A stretch of 34,972 nt of DNA from Tabrizicola_A sp044377735 (lineage in GTDB: Bacteria > Pseudomonadota > Alphaproteobacteria > Rhodobacterales > Rhodobacteraceae). Shown piece by piece: positions 9,315 through 18,006 of this stretch (within the stretch, counting starts at the first letter, position 1; each line of letters begins with the position of its first letter). The stretch covers positions 1-34,972 of the forward strand of contig JBILYK010000033.1 in NCBI GenBank assembly GCA_044377735.1, written 5' to 3'. The translations under genes and the position numbers were made by a program. The notes beneath the pieces are model-generated. The model did not search any database, was not told the DNA's origin, and was given only the letters and a program-made list of their open reading frames with translations.

Positions 9315-9929
9315 GTGACCATTCACCTTCACAAGAACGACCTGCCCGATGGGCTGGACCTTGGCCCCGTCGTGGCCATTGACACCGAAACCATGGGTCT
9401 GGACCCGCGCCGTGACCGGCTGTGCGTGGTGCAACTGTCGGATGGCAAGGGCGACGCGCATCTGGTGCAAATCGAGCGTGGTCAGAACAAGGCGCCGAAT
9501 CTGCAGCGGCTGTTGACCGATCCGGCGGTGCTCAAGCTCTTCCACTTTGGCCGCTTTGACGTTGCCGCCCTGCAAAAGGCCTTTGGCGTGCGCACCGCGC
9601 CGGTGTGGTGCACCAAGATCGCCTCAAGGCTGATCCGCACCTATACCGACCGGCATGGGCTGAAGTACCTGTTGATGGAATATGCGGGCGTCGACGTGTC
9701 GAAGGCCCAGCAAACCAGCGATTGGGGATCCGCCACGCTGAGCGAGGCGCAAAAGGACTATGCGGCGTCGGATGTCCTTTATCTGCACAAGCTGAAAGCC
9801 GCGCTTGAGGCGATCTTGCACCGCGAGGGGCGGATGGAACTGGCGCAGTCATGTTTTGACTTCCTGCCGACACGGGCAGAACTGGACCTTCTTGGCTGGG
9901 ATGAGCCGAATGACCTCTTCCACCACTGA
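9315..9929 (+). CDS. rnd: Ribonuclease D-like 3'-5' exonuclease (exonuclease domain only)
   Basis: A DEDDy-type exonuclease of 204 aa. Exo I DTET is near residue 23, Exo II is HFGRFDVAAL, and Exo III has the Tyr-Asp pair in DYAASDVLYL. Full-length RNase D is about 370 aa with C-terminal HRDC domains; this protein stops after the nuclease domain, like the short RNase D proteins of alphaproteobacteria. Expected role is trimming of RNA 3' ends such as tRNA precursors, which fits the neighbouring tRNA gene although that may be chance. The start is GTG at 9315. The 3' end overlaps the kdsD start by 20 bases. Confidence 0.9.
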   Translation: MTIHLHKNDLPDGLDLGPVVAIDTETMGLDPRRDRLCVVQLSDGKGDAHLVQIERGQNKAPNLQRLLTDPAVLKLFHFGRFDVAALQKAFGVRTAPVWCTKIASRLIRTYTDRHGLKYLLMEYAGVDVSKAQQTSDWGSATLSEAQKDYAASDVLYLHKLKAALEAILHREGRMELAQSCFDFLPTRAELDLLGWDEPNDLFHH

Positions 9930-10875
9930 TTTTCTGGCCACAGGCCGCCGGGTCATCGCCCGCGAGGCCGAGGCCCTGACGCTCTTGGGCGACAGCCTTG
10001 GCGACAGTTTTGGCCGCGCGGTTGAGGTGATTCTGGCCGCCAAGGGCCGGGTAATCGTGTCGGGCATGGGCAAATCGGGCCACATCGCCCGCAAGATTGC
10101 CGCAACCTTTGCCTCAACCGGCACGCCCGCGCACTTCGTTCACCCCGCCGAGGCCAGCCACGGCGATCTGGGGATGGTGACCACAGGTGACGTGGCGCTG
10201 GTTCTGTCCAACTCGGGCGAGACGTCGGAGCTGGCCGATATCGTCGCCCATACCCGGCGTTTTTCGATCCCGCTGATCGGCGTTGCGGGGCGCGACGGCT
10301 CAACGCTGTTGCGGCAATCGGATGTGGCCATCCTTTTGCCCCCGGCGGCTGAGGCTTGTGAGACCGGGATCGTGCCGACCACATCGACCACCATGACGCT
10401 GGCTTTGGGCGATGCCTTGGCGATTGCCCTGATGGAGCACCGCGCCTTTACGCCCGAACATTTCCGCATGTTCCACCCCGGCGGCAAGCTGGGCGCGAAA
10501 CTCTTGAAGGTGCGCGACCTGATGCATGCCGAACTGCCCTTGATCGGGCATGACCGCCCGATGGGCGAGGCGCTTTTGGAGATCAGCCGTAAGGGCTTTG
10601 GCGTGGTTGGTGTCACCGATGATGCGGGTCTTTTGGCCGGTATTGTCACCGACGGCGACCTGCGCCGCCATATGGAGGGGCTTTTGGCCCTGACAGCCGG
10701 GCAGGTGATGACACGCGCGCCCCGCACCGTGGCGCCCGATGCGCTGGCCGAAACGGCCGTGGCCTTGATGAATGATCGCAAGATTACGTGTCTCTTCGTC
10801 ATCGACCCGGCCAAGCTTGGCCAGGTGCAGGGCATCTTGCACATCCACGATTGCCTGCGCGCCGGAGTGGTCTAG
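9910..10875 (+). CDS. kdsD: D-arabinose 5-phosphate isomerase (KpsF/GutQ family)
   Basis: Converts ribulose 5-phosphate to arabinose 5-phosphate, the first dedicated step to Kdo for lipopolysaccharide. The 321-aa protein has an N-terminal SIS domain (VSGMGKSGHIARK, then the HPAEASHGDLGM active-site region) and two C-terminal CBS domains, the second starting around VMTRAPRTVAP. I chose the ATG at 9910 (MTSSTTDFLA), which gives the usual family length; an ATG at 9901 is also possible. The reading frame opens inside the last 20 bases of rnd and its stop abuts the lptC GTG, so it is embedded in the Kdo/LPS-export operon. Confidence 0.95.
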   Translation: MTSSTTDFLATGRRVIAREAEALTLLGDSLGDSFGRAVEVILAAKGRVIVSGMGKSGHIARKIAATFASTGTPAHFVHPAEASHGDLGMVTTGDVALVLSNSGETSELADIVAHTRRFSIPLIGVAGRDGSTLLRQSDVAILLPPAAEACETGIVPTTSTTMTLALGDALAIALMEHRAFTPEHFRMFHPGGKLGAKLLKVRDLMHAELPLIGHDRPMGEALLEISRKGFGVVGVTDDAGLLAGIVTDGDLRRHMEGLLALTAGQVMTRAPRTVAPDALAETAVALMNDRKITCLFVIDPAKLGQVQGILHIHDCLRAGVV

Positions 10876-11481
10876 GTGGCGCGGAACCCCGCCCAAGACA
10901 ATCTTCATTCCCGGATCGTGATGATCCTCAAGGTCACGCTGCCCTTGGTGGCGCTGGCCTTGCTGGCGTCGTTGTTCCTGTTTTCCCGCGAGATCAACCC
11001 GGAAGACGCGATTCCTTATGCTGATGTCGAGATCGCCGACCGGTTGGCCCAGCCGCGGATGACAGGCGCAGGTTTTTCAACCGTGACATCGGATGGCGCG
11101 ACCCTGACCTTATCAGCCGATACGGCCGCCCCAAGCGAAGGCGGCGGCAGGGCGACCGGGCTGAAAGGTGAACTTTCTTCGCCCGATGGCTTTCGCACCG
11201 AGATTTCGGCGGCCTCGGGACAGCTTGATCGCACCGCTGGCACGCTTGTGCTGGACTCCGGGGTGCGGCTTGCGACCTCAACCGGCTATTTGGTGACGAC
11301 CGACCAGCTTACGCTGGGCATTGATCGCAGCTTTATGGAAAGCGGCGGCGCGGTGCTGGCGACGGCTCCGATGGGTCAGCTTGAAGCGGGCGGGCTGCGA
11401 ATGGACGTGACAGGTGATGGCAAAAGCCATCTTCTGGTTTTCAACAAGGGCGTGCGCCTGATATACCAGCCCAATAACTGA
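10876..11481 (+). CDS. lptC: LPS export system protein LptC
   Basis: Bitopic inner-membrane protein that passes LPS from the LptB2FG extractor to LptA. The 201-aa protein has one N-terminal membrane segment (about residues 14-36) and a periplasmic beta-jellyroll-type region, as in the family. It starts at a GTG directly after the kdsD TAG with no gap, so it must be translated by coupling. The sequence is poorly conserved, as usual for LptC; identification rests on topology, length and position before lptA and lptB. Confidence 0.88.
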   Translation: MARNPAQDNLHSRIVMILKVTLPLVALALLASLFLFSREINPEDAIPYADVEIADRLAQPRMTGAGFSTVTSDGATLTLSADTAAPSEGGGRATGLKGELSSPDGFRTEISAASGQLDRTAGTLVLDSGVRLATSTGYLVTTDQLTLGIDRSFMESGGAVLATAPMGQLEAGGLRMDVTGDGKSHLLVFNKGVRLIYQPNN

Positions 11482-11493
11482 CGGATTTTTCAG

Positions 11494-11988
11494 ATGCGCA
11501 GCCGTTTCATCCCTGTTTTTCTTGTGGCAGCCTTGGTGCTGTCCATGGGCGCGGCCCTTGCGCAGGGGACGAATGTCGCTTTCGGCGGATTGAAGGCTGA
11601 CACGCGGCTGCCGGTCGAGGTGACAGCCGAGAACCTGACCGTGAACCAGACCGACGGAACTGCGATCTTTACCGGCGATGTGCTGGTCAAGCAGGGCGAA
11701 ATGCGGATGCAGGCCGATGAGATTCGTGTCGAGTATGACGCCACAGGCAAGGCAATTGCTCGTCTTCTGGCCACAGGCGGGGTTATGGTGGTGAATGCCA
11801 CAGATGCCGCCGAGGCGGCAGCGGCCGACTATACCATCGCCACGGGTGAGGTGGTGATGACGGGCGGGGTCCTGATGACCCAAGGACAGGCCGCGATCAA
11901 GGGCGAGCGGTTGGTGATCAACCTCAAGACCGGGACCGGGCGGATGGAAGGTGGCGTGACCACCACCTTCACGCCGGGGGGCGATTGA
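11494..11988 (+). CDS. lptA: LPS transport periplasmic protein LptA
   Basis: Periplasmic bridge protein of the OstA/LptA family that carries LPS between LptC and LptD. The 164-aa precursor has a signal peptide ending near residue 23 (GAALA-Q). The mature part shows the typical OstA pattern: PVEVTAENLTVNQ, a TAIFTGDVLVKQG repeat and MQADEIRVEYD. It begins 12 bases after lptC and its TGA overlaps the lptB ATG by one base (TGATG). Confidence 0.93.
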   Translation: MRSRFIPVFLVAALVLSMGAALAQGTNVAFGGLKADTRLPVEVTAENLTVNQTDGTAIFTGDVLVKQGEMRMQADEIRVEYDATGKAIARLLATGGVMVVNATDAAEAAAADYTIATGEVVMTGGVLMTQGQAAIKGERLVINLKTGTGRMEGGVTTTFTPGGD

Positions 11989-12767
11989 TGCCACAGCCTC
12001 CGAACTTCACCCAAGGTCCAGACCTGACCGTTACCAACGGCAGCGGCGGGCTGTCCATCGTCAACCTGCGCAAAAGCTACAAGCGGCGGCCGGTGATCCG
12101 GGATGTGTCCTTGCAGCTGAACCGTGGCGAGGTGGTGGCACTTTTGGGGCCCAATGGCAGCGGCAAAACCACAACCTTTTACGCCATCGCTGGCCTGGTA
12201 ACACCCGAAGGCGGGCAGGTTCTGATCGACGGGCGCGACGTGACGACCCTGCCCATGTACCGCCGCGCGCGGCTGGGCATCGGCTATTTGCCGCAAGAGG
12301 TGTCGATTTTTCGCGGCCTGTCGGTCGAGGACAACATTCTGGCGGTGCTGGAGATCAGCATTTCAGACCGCCACAAACAGCGTGAGCGGCTGGAAGAGCT
12401 GTTGTCCGAGTTCTCGATCACCCATCTGCGCCGTGCGCCAGCCTTGGCGCTTTCGGGTGGTGAACGGCGGCGCGTGGAGATTGCCCGTTGTCTGGCCGCC
12501 GATCCGAAATACCTTTTGCTGGACGAACCCTTTGCCGGGGTTGACCCGATTGCTGTGGGCGAAATCCGACATCTCGTGCAGGATCTGAAATCGCGCGGGA
12601 TTGGGGTTTTGATCACCGATCACAACGTCCGTGAGACGCTGGAAATCGTGGATCGGGCTTATATCCTGCACGACGGAACCGTGCTGAAACATGGCACCGC
12701 CGATGAGATCGTGCGCGATGAAATGGTGCGGCGCGTCTACCTCGGCGAGAACTTCCGGATCATTTGA
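11988..12767 (+). CDS. lptB: LPS export ABC transporter ATP-binding protein LptB
   Basis: Cytoplasmic ATPase that powers LPS extraction with LptF and LptG, which are not in the window. The 259-aa protein has Walker A GPNGSGKTT (54-62), the Q-loop glutamine in GYLPQE (103), signature LSGGE (155-159), Walker B YLLLDE (175-180) and switch His212. I start it at the ATG overlapping the lptA stop; the TTG just before would add only one residue. The N-terminus is about 15-20 residues longer than in the enteric protein, common in this group. It is followed directly by the hpf leader instead of rpoN. Confidence 0.97.
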   Translation: MPQPPNFTQGPDLTVTNGSGGLSIVNLRKSYKRRPVIRDVSLQLNRGEVVALLGPNGSGKTTTFYAIAGLVTPEGGQVLIDGRDVTTLPMYRRARLGIGYLPQEVSIFRGLSVEDNILAVLEISISDRHKQRERLEELLSEFSITHLRRAPALALSGGERRRVEIARCLAADPKYLLLDEPFAGVDPIAVGEIRHLVQDLKSRGIGVLITDHNVRETLEIVDRAYILHDGTVLKHGTADEIVRDEMVRRVYLGENFRII

Positions 12768-12787
12768 AGTAACCTTGCACGGCATGG

Positions 12788-12819
12788 TTGACAACCGACC
12801 CTGCCCATCCCCAAATGAT
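12788..12819 (+). promoter_or_regulatory. Possible promoter in the lptB-hpf gap
   Basis: A perfect TTGACA lies at 12788-12793, 20 bases after the lptB stop. The best -10-like hexamer, AATGAT (12814-12819), is 20 bases further on, which is too long for a standard spacer. hpf may therefore have its own weak or regulated promoter, but the call is tentative. The 212-base gap contains no gene and no remnant of rpoN that I can see. Confidence 0.3.
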
Positions 12820-12979
12820 AGGGATGCAAGCGTCTGTTGCCCTATATGGTCTTGACGATGCGGCCGGTCTCCGGCCCCGCCACAAACCTGGTGTGGCCAA
12901 AAATTCCCAACCAAGAACGACAAGAGCCCACAGCCCCGGCCAGCAGTCCGGGTCTGGACATTTGCGCGAAGGAGGCATC

Positions 12980-13555
12980 ATGTGCTATCAGATCAGCGGC
13001 AAGCAAATCGACATCGGCGAGGCACTTCAGACCCACGTGAAGGCCGAATTTGGCGAGGTTGTGGAGAAGTATGCCCAGCGCCCTACCGAGGTGGTTGTGG
13101 TGTTCTCGAAGTCAGCACATGAATATGTCTGCGAAGCCACGATCCATCTTTCGACCGGCCTTTCAGCGCAAGCCAAAGGCCATGCCACTGAAATCTATGC
13201 AGCTTTTGAATCCTGCCGTGAGAAGATGGACAAGCAGCTGCGCCGCTACAAGCGCCGCATCCGCAACCACCATCACAACCGTCCGGCACCTGTTGAATTC
13301 GGTGGGGCTTCCTCGTATATCCTCGCGCCAACGGAGGAACCCGAGGACGGGGACGCGGGTGAGCTGCAGCCCATCGTGATTGCCGAGATGGAGACGAAGA
13401 TTCCTTCGATCACCGTCGGCGAAGCGGTGATGCAGCTTGAACTTGGCGGTCAACGGATGCTGGTGTTTCGCAACGAAGGACATGGCGGGGTTAACGTCGT
13501 ATATCGCCGGGATGACGGCAATATCGGCTGGATCGACCCGCGCAACAGCAAATAA
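12980..13555 (+). CDS. hpf: Ribosome hibernation-promoting factor, long form
   Basis: Binds the 30S subunit and, in the long form, joins ribosomes as inactive 100S dimers in stationary phase. The 191-aa protein has an N-terminal S30AE domain (residues 1 to about 105, ending in the basic KQLRRYKRRIRNHHHN stretch), an acidic linker and the C-terminal dimerisation domain (about 130-188, with PSITVGEAVMQL and NVVYRRDDGNIGWIDP). Start ATG 12980 is fixed by an ideal AAGGAGG at 12969-12975; the open frame continues upstream without support. Position before ptsN is canonical. Confidence 0.95.
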   Translation: MCYQISGKQIDIGEALQTHVKAEFGEVVEKYAQRPTEVVVVFSKSAHEYVCEATIHLSTGLSAQAKGHATEIYAAFESCREKMDKQLRRYKRRIRNHHHNRPAPVEFGGASSYILAPTEEPEDGDAGELQPIVIAEMETKIPSITVGEAVMQLELGGQRMLVFRNEGHGGVNVVYRRDDGNIGWIDPRNSK

Positions 13556-13591
13556 GCCGCCCGTCAGGGATGGCACATACGGGAACTGCCG

Positions 13592-14056
13592 ATGGACCTG
13601 TCGAAACTTCTGACCCCCGCCGCTGTGCGGGTGATAGGCCAGATGACAAGTAAAAAGCGTCTCTTCCAGGAACTGGGAGAGATTGCCGCCCAAGCCTATG
13701 GCCTGACGGCCGCAACGGCCATCGATGGGTTGCAAGAGCGTGAGAGCCTTGGCCCAACCGGCGTGGGCAATGGTATTGCCCTGCCCCATGCCCGGCTGAT
13801 CGGGTTGGAAAAAATCACTGGCATTTTCCTGCGGCTGGAAAAGCCTTTGGATTATGAAAGCGTCGATCGTCAGCCCGTCGATCTGGTGTTCTGCTTGCTG
13901 GCACCGAAGGATTCGGGGGTGGATCATCTCAAGGCCTTGGCCCTTGTCAGCCGCACCATGCGGGACGCAGGCATCTGCGCCAAGCTGCGCGCCAATACCG
14001 ATGTATCAAAGCTTTACGCGATTCTGACCGAGAGCAAGGCGCCGCAAGCGGCCTGA
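13592..14056 (+). CDS. ptsN: Nitrogen-regulatory PTS IIA protein
   Basis: EIIA-Ntr accepts phosphate from NPr and controls targets such as potassium transport and nitrogen or stress responses; it does not transport sugar. The 154-aa single-domain protein carries the phosphorylated histidine in GIALPHARL (His66). It follows hpf by 36 bases, and its stop is immediately next to the stop of the convergent GT14 gene, with no separate terminator between them. Confidence 0.95.
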   Translation: MDLSKLLTPAAVRVIGQMTSKKRLFQELGEIAAQAYGLTAATAIDGLQERESLGPTGVGNGIALPHARLIGLEKITGIFLRLEKPLDYESVDRQPVDLVFCLLAPKDSGVDHLKALALVSRTMRDAGICAKLRANTDVSKLYAILTESKAPQAA

Positions 14057-15754
14057 TCACTTGACCAGATAGGGCCGCCCGCGCCGGTTGGCACCAATGG
14101 GCAGAACACCGGTGGCAGGGAAATCCCCCATCAGCACAGGCTGCATGCCCTGATTGCGCAGATTCTGCAGGAATTGGCCAAAGCCGGTAAGGTCCGCCAA
14201 GCGCGGTGCCTCAGTCAAACGGCGCAGACTACGCGGGCTGATTTCATCGACGATGGTCTGCAAAGGCTCCATCGGGTTTTCGACAAACTCAGCCAAGGTC
14301 CAGGTTCGCACGCGTGCCTTGACCCAAGACGCCCGCAGGATCGTCAAAAACTCAGCCTCGATCTTCTGCAACTGGGCCGCTTCGCGGCGGATGTCCCCGA
14401 AATTGCGATCGGAATGGAACAGGGGAATGGCCCAAGCTCCCGAAATAACCGAGATCTGGGCATTGGCATCGCTGGCCATGAACCGTGTGAGGGCGTGATT
14501 GTCACCCGGGCCGAACTGAAAGCACTGACGCTCGCCCCGGGTGTTCCAGATCAAGCTGGTGAGAAAACTTTTTGGATTATAGTCACGCATCGCCGCGCTG
14601 TCGCAAAGCGCGCCGTTGTAGATGGAATCGCCACCGGCAAAATGCACACGATCAGGGGCGAACAAATGGCCATGCACACGGGTGCCTGTGGCTTTGCCCA
14701 GCCAAATCTCAAAATTCTCGAAGAGGTCAGAGAACCCCTCAAACACCGAATAAGGCGCGGCGGTTCCGCCGTTTTCCCAGTGCTCATTGGGATGACGTGA
14801 TTGCATGTAAAGACCAGCCCGGCCCTTGGTGCGCCGTTCTACCGCGCGGGCGAACAATCGGTCAATCTTGCCAGGGTTGGGTTCCGCCGCAGCCTGACCG
14901 CTGGGGTCGCTTGACAGAAAGCTGTCATAAAGTTGGTCAGCATTGGGCCAGATCTTACGGGCGACAAAGCAATCAGACCGGCGCAGAATTTGCAGGTGGT
15001 CATCATAAAAGATGTGCGGCTTGCCCTGAAAATCGAACTTCGACAGGGTCAAGGACCGGCTTTCCACCTGATCTGACACTTGGCGAACCAGCGTTTGGAA
15101 ATAGGACTCATCCGGAATCCAGACATGGCGGAAATAGCGGTCAATCTCAACGCGGTCAGGATTGTCCAGAATGGCCGACAGGGTTTGCCGCGTCAGGCAC
15201 CACCATTGGCTGCCCAGATGCGGCACGATGCCCGCCGGGACGCGCCGTTTCAGGCCAAGGCGGCGCTGCAGCCGGACATAGATGTCAAACAGCCGCCGCT
15301 GCTTGCGCCAGCTGAACGGGAACCGCATGGTAAAGCGTTCCAGATTGAGCCCGCCTATCGTCCAGCCGACGTCTTCGGTGGTGACGCTTTCAATAAAGTC
15401 GGTGCGCGGGCGTTCCTCCAGATACCGCACCAGTTCCGACACCGGGCGCAGAGGCAGGCATGAGCCTGAGGAGAGGTAAACATGCCGCATATGCGGAAAG
15501 TCCTGCAGCATGATGCTTGCGGCTTCTTGGGTGGCCGCCACGATGCCCCATGTGCCCCATTCACAGGAATGCCGCCCGGAAAACCGGACATTCGGCAGAT
15601 CGGACAGGGCCTTGACGATGTCGTCATAGCCCTTTCGCCGAACGCGCTTGTCCACATGGATCACCACCGGACAGCCCTGCGTTGCCCAATGCCGCGCCAC
15701 CTGTGCGGCCCGGTCCAAGGCAGTATGGCACAGCATAACAAAGCCAACGCTCAT
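14057..15754 (-). CDS. Core-2/I-branching-type (GT14) glycosyltransferase with DUF5928 C-terminus
   Basis: A 565-aa two-part protein. The N-terminal ~280 residues resemble GT14 beta-1,6-N-acetylglucosaminyltransferases: MLCHTALDRAAQV, VVIHVDKRV, YLSSGSCLPLRP and GSQWWCLTR. The C-terminal ~270 residues resemble the DUF5928 extension found with this enzyme in Rhodobacteraceae; it may bind or process a second substrate, but its role is unknown. The expected job is transfer of a hexosamine to a surface glycan. Its start overlaps the preceding glycosyltransferase by ATGA, and it ends the galU - GT4 - GT2 - GT14 run. No signal peptide or membrane segment is seen, so it probably works in the cytoplasm. 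Confidence 0.88.
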   Translation of the reverse strand: MSVGFVMLCHTALDRAAQVARHWATQGCPVVIHVDKRVRRKGYDDIVKALSDLPNVRFSGRHSCEWGTWGIVAATQEAASIMLQDFPHMRHVYLSSGSCLPLRPVSELVRYLEERPRTDFIESVTTEDVGWTIGGLNLERFTMRFPFSWRKQRRLFDIYVRLQRRLGLKRRVPAGIVPHLGSQWWCLTRQTLSAILDNPDRVEIDRYFRHVWIPDESYFQTLVRQVSDQVESRSLTLSKFDFQGKPHIFYDDHLQILRRSDCFVARKIWPNADQLYDSFLSSDPSGQAAAEPNPGKIDRLFARAVERRTKGRAGLYMQSRHPNEHWENGGTAAPYSVFEGFSDLFENFEIWLGKATGTRVHGHLFAPDRVHFAGGDSIYNGALCDSAAMRDYNPKSFLTSLIWNTRGERQCFQFGPGDNHALTRFMASDANAQISVISGAWAIPLFHSDRNFGDIRREAAQLQKIEAEFLTILRASWVKARVRTWTLAEFVENPMEPLQTIVDEISPRSLRRLTEAPRLADLTGFGQFLQNLRNQGMQPVLMGDFPATGVLPIGANRRGRPYLVK

Positions 15755-16761
15755 GCCCAGTTCCCCTTGGACATAAGACCTAAAATCTCAAGCTGTCGCC
15801 AGTTGATGTATTTCTCAGACCACTTGCACCAAAGGTCAGGCTGCGAGGCGATGGCCAGCCGATATGCACGGTATTCGTGACTGTTGGCATAGTGCTGATT
15901 GCGCTGCATCTCTTCCTCGGCCTTGTGGGCGAAGATATCGAGGAACTTTGCATGAAGCAAAACGCCCGAAGCCTTCTCGCCGCCCCATTCGTCATAAACA
16001 AGGTTGAGCCCGCGCGGTAAAAGCATGTGGGTGGAGGAGGCGTAGGCAAAGGACCGATTCCAGCGCACCAAGGGCACCTTATTCATGGCCGGTGCACGTT
16101 CGGGCAAATCGGGGAAGAACATGCGCGCCCGAGGGCCACCTTGTATCCACAGATTACCGTATTTGCGGTTGCGCTGGATGGTGTAGTTGCCGCTGTCAAA
16201 CCATTGGGCAATTTCAAAAGGGTCCTGCCCCTCATGATAGGGCTGGGCGTCAAACGGGCCTTTGGGATACATATCCAGAAGCATCGCCGAAAATGACTTG
16301 ATTGACGAGGCATCCAGCCAATCGGTCAACGCGCGCAAAGGGCGGGTGTCACAAAACGGGTAGACGAAGAATTCATCTGGATCGACCACCAGGCACCAGT
16401 GGTTGTGGCCGTGCTTCATTTGCAGCCAGTTCAGCCAATCCACGCCAAAGCGGGCGCGTTTATAGCTGTGCGTGGTGGTCCAAAGCGACACATCCGGCTG
16501 TTCGGCAAGAAACTCGCGGCTGCCATCGTCGCTGTCATTGTCTACGATAAAGAAATGGTTGACGCCCATCTCCCGGTAGTAGCGCAGGAAAAACGGCAGG
16601 CGGACACGTTCGTTGCGCAGGGTAGAAAAGACCAGGATCGCATCGCTTGAGATGGTAGCTGAACGATCTGCAACCACCCGCAATTCGCGGCGTTTGCGGA
16701 ACGCCCGGAAAAGCCAGCGCTTGCGCGCAAGGCGCAGCATATATCTTGAAAAAATGCTCAA
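15751..16761 (-). CDS. Glycosyltransferase family 2-like protein (Glyco_tranf_2_4 type)
   Basis: A 336-aa protein with the conserved pattern of this GT2 subgroup: ILVFSTLRNERVRLPFFLRYY, then HFFIVDNDSDDGS, a DPDE metal-binding motif in WCLVVDPDEFF, and a late His-containing LLHAKFLDI. It should transfer a sugar to a surface glycan; donor and acceptor are unknown. The longest frame begins at TTG 16761 with AGGA upstream; an ATG at 16740 would remove seven residues. The N-terminus is strongly basic. It overlaps the GT14 gene by four bases and follows the GT4 gene by 45. Confidence 0.88.
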   Translation of the reverse strand: MSIFSRYMLRLARKRWLFRAFRKRRELRVVADRSATISSDAILVFSTLRNERVRLPFFLRYYREMGVNHFFIVDNDSDDGSREFLAEQPDVSLWTTTHSYKRARFGVDWLNWLQMKHGHNHWCLVVDPDEFFVYPFCDTRPLRALTDWLDASSIKSFSAMLLDMYPKGPFDAQPYHEGQDPFEIAQWFDSGNYTIQRNRKYGNLWIQGGPRARMFFPDLPERAPAMNKVPLVRWNRSFAYASSTHMLLPRGLNLVYDEWGGEKASGVLLHAKFLDIFAHKAEEEMQRNQHYANSHEYRAYRLAIASQPDLWCKWSEKYINWRQLEILGLMSKGNWA

Positions 16762-16806
16762 ACCAAAAAAATCCTGCCTGCGACCACCGTCCTCGGCCCG
16801 AACCTT

Positions 16807-18003
16807 TCACGCGAGGCTTAAGATCGTCTTGAAATGCGCGTCCCATGTGGGGGCGTGCCAAACAGTCTTTTCGCCATCGATCTGCGGCAGGGCGGCCTGT
16901 TGAACGATTGTTTCCATCCAAGAATACATATCTGAGGCAGGCAGGTAAACCGCCATATTTCCAATGAGTTCGCGCGTCACAGCCAGATCTGTCGCAATCA
17001 CGGGCGTACCAAGGCTTGCGGCCTCGACCGGTGGCAGGCCAAACCCCTCGGCCAGCGACGGCGCCAGGAGGGCACGGGCGCGAGCAACAAGGGCGGCAAC
17101 GGCGCCATCGGGAAGGCCGTGCAACACCTTGACCGGCCCATCTGCAGGCAAGGCGTCAAGCCGTGCCAAAAGCGCCGCATCGGCCCAGCCCCGGTTGCCG
17201 ACGATGTAAAGCCGTGGTGCTGGGTCTGGCAGGCGAGCCCAAACATCCAGCAAGAAGGCGTGGTTCTTGCGCGGCTCGATCGTGCCAAGTGTCACAAAAT
17301 AGGGTGCGGCAAGGTCAAGATTTGGCGGCAGCAAACGAGGGTCCTGCGCGGCAAGATCTGCGCCGATGGGCGCAGCCACACCCGGTGGCACGCGGCCGAT
17401 CCGGGCCATCTGCGCCTCGGTCAGGGCGCGGGCGGCCTCAGTCAGGTGGATAACCTGCGTGGCATGGGCCGAGACGGCCATGATCCGGGCGCGAAAGGGC
17501 TCAACCGTGCCGGGCCGGGCCAACTGCGGATGATCCAAGGGAATGGTGTCATGGATCAAAACGGTGCGCGAAAGCCCCGCCCGGGACAGACTGGCCAGAA
17601 CCTTATCGCTTAGGTTGGCATGCCCGACATTCAGATAGCTTGTGCCACGCGGCAGCCGACGCATCAGGCGTGATAAAAATGGCCGGGCTGCGCGGGCAAT
17701 GGCAAGCTGGCGCGCGGCCGTTTCGGCGCGGGCGCGCATCGAATCGCGCCGATGAAGCAGGCGTGACAGCACGTCCACCGGAGGCAAGCCTGCCTCACCG
17801 TTGACGATCTGGGCAAAGTGGATGCAGCCGGGCTGGTCTAGCAAAAGCCAGCCCGCCGCGCTGCGCACCAGACCGAAAAGCGGGGTCTCTCGCGATGCAA
17901 GATGGGTGAGATAGGCGTATTCAACCCGGTCTATACCGGTCATCGGCCCACGCCCCAGACGCGACACCAGCCGCGTGAGGTCAAGAAGCCGAGCCGGGAC
18001 CAC
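16807..18003 (-). CDS. Glycosyltransferase family 4 (GT-B) protein
   Basis: A 398-aa retaining GT-B enzyme. The C-terminal half has FVTLGTIEPRKNHAFLLD, a donor-site stretch typical of mannosyl- or rhamnosyltransferases, and the E-x7-E motif in EGFGLPPVEAASLGTPVIA. The N-terminal half (GIDRVEYAYLTHL) is the acceptor domain. Donor and acceptor cannot be inferred from sequence alone. It begins with a GTG three bases after the galU stop without a clear ribosome site, so translation probably depends on galU. Confidence 0.9.
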   Translation of the reverse strand: MVPARLLDLTRLVSRLGRGPMTGIDRVEYAYLTHLASRETPLFGLVRSAAGWLLLDQPGCIHFAQIVNGEAGLPPVDVLSRLLHRRDSMRARAETAARQLAIARAARPFLSRLMRRLPRGTSYLNVGHANLSDKVLASLSRAGLSRTVLIHDTIPLDHPQLARPGTVEPFRARIMAVSAHATQVIHLTEAARALTEAQMARIGRVPPGVAAPIGADLAAQDPRLLPPNLDLAAPYFVTLGTIEPRKNHAFLLDVWARLPDPAPRLYIVGNRGWADAALLARLDALPADGPVKVLHGLPDGAVAALVARARALLAPSLAEGFGLPPVEAASLGTPVIATDLAVTRELIGNMAVYLPASDMYSWMETIVQQAALPQIDGEKTVWHAPTWDAHFKTILSLA

Positions 18004-18006
18004 AGG

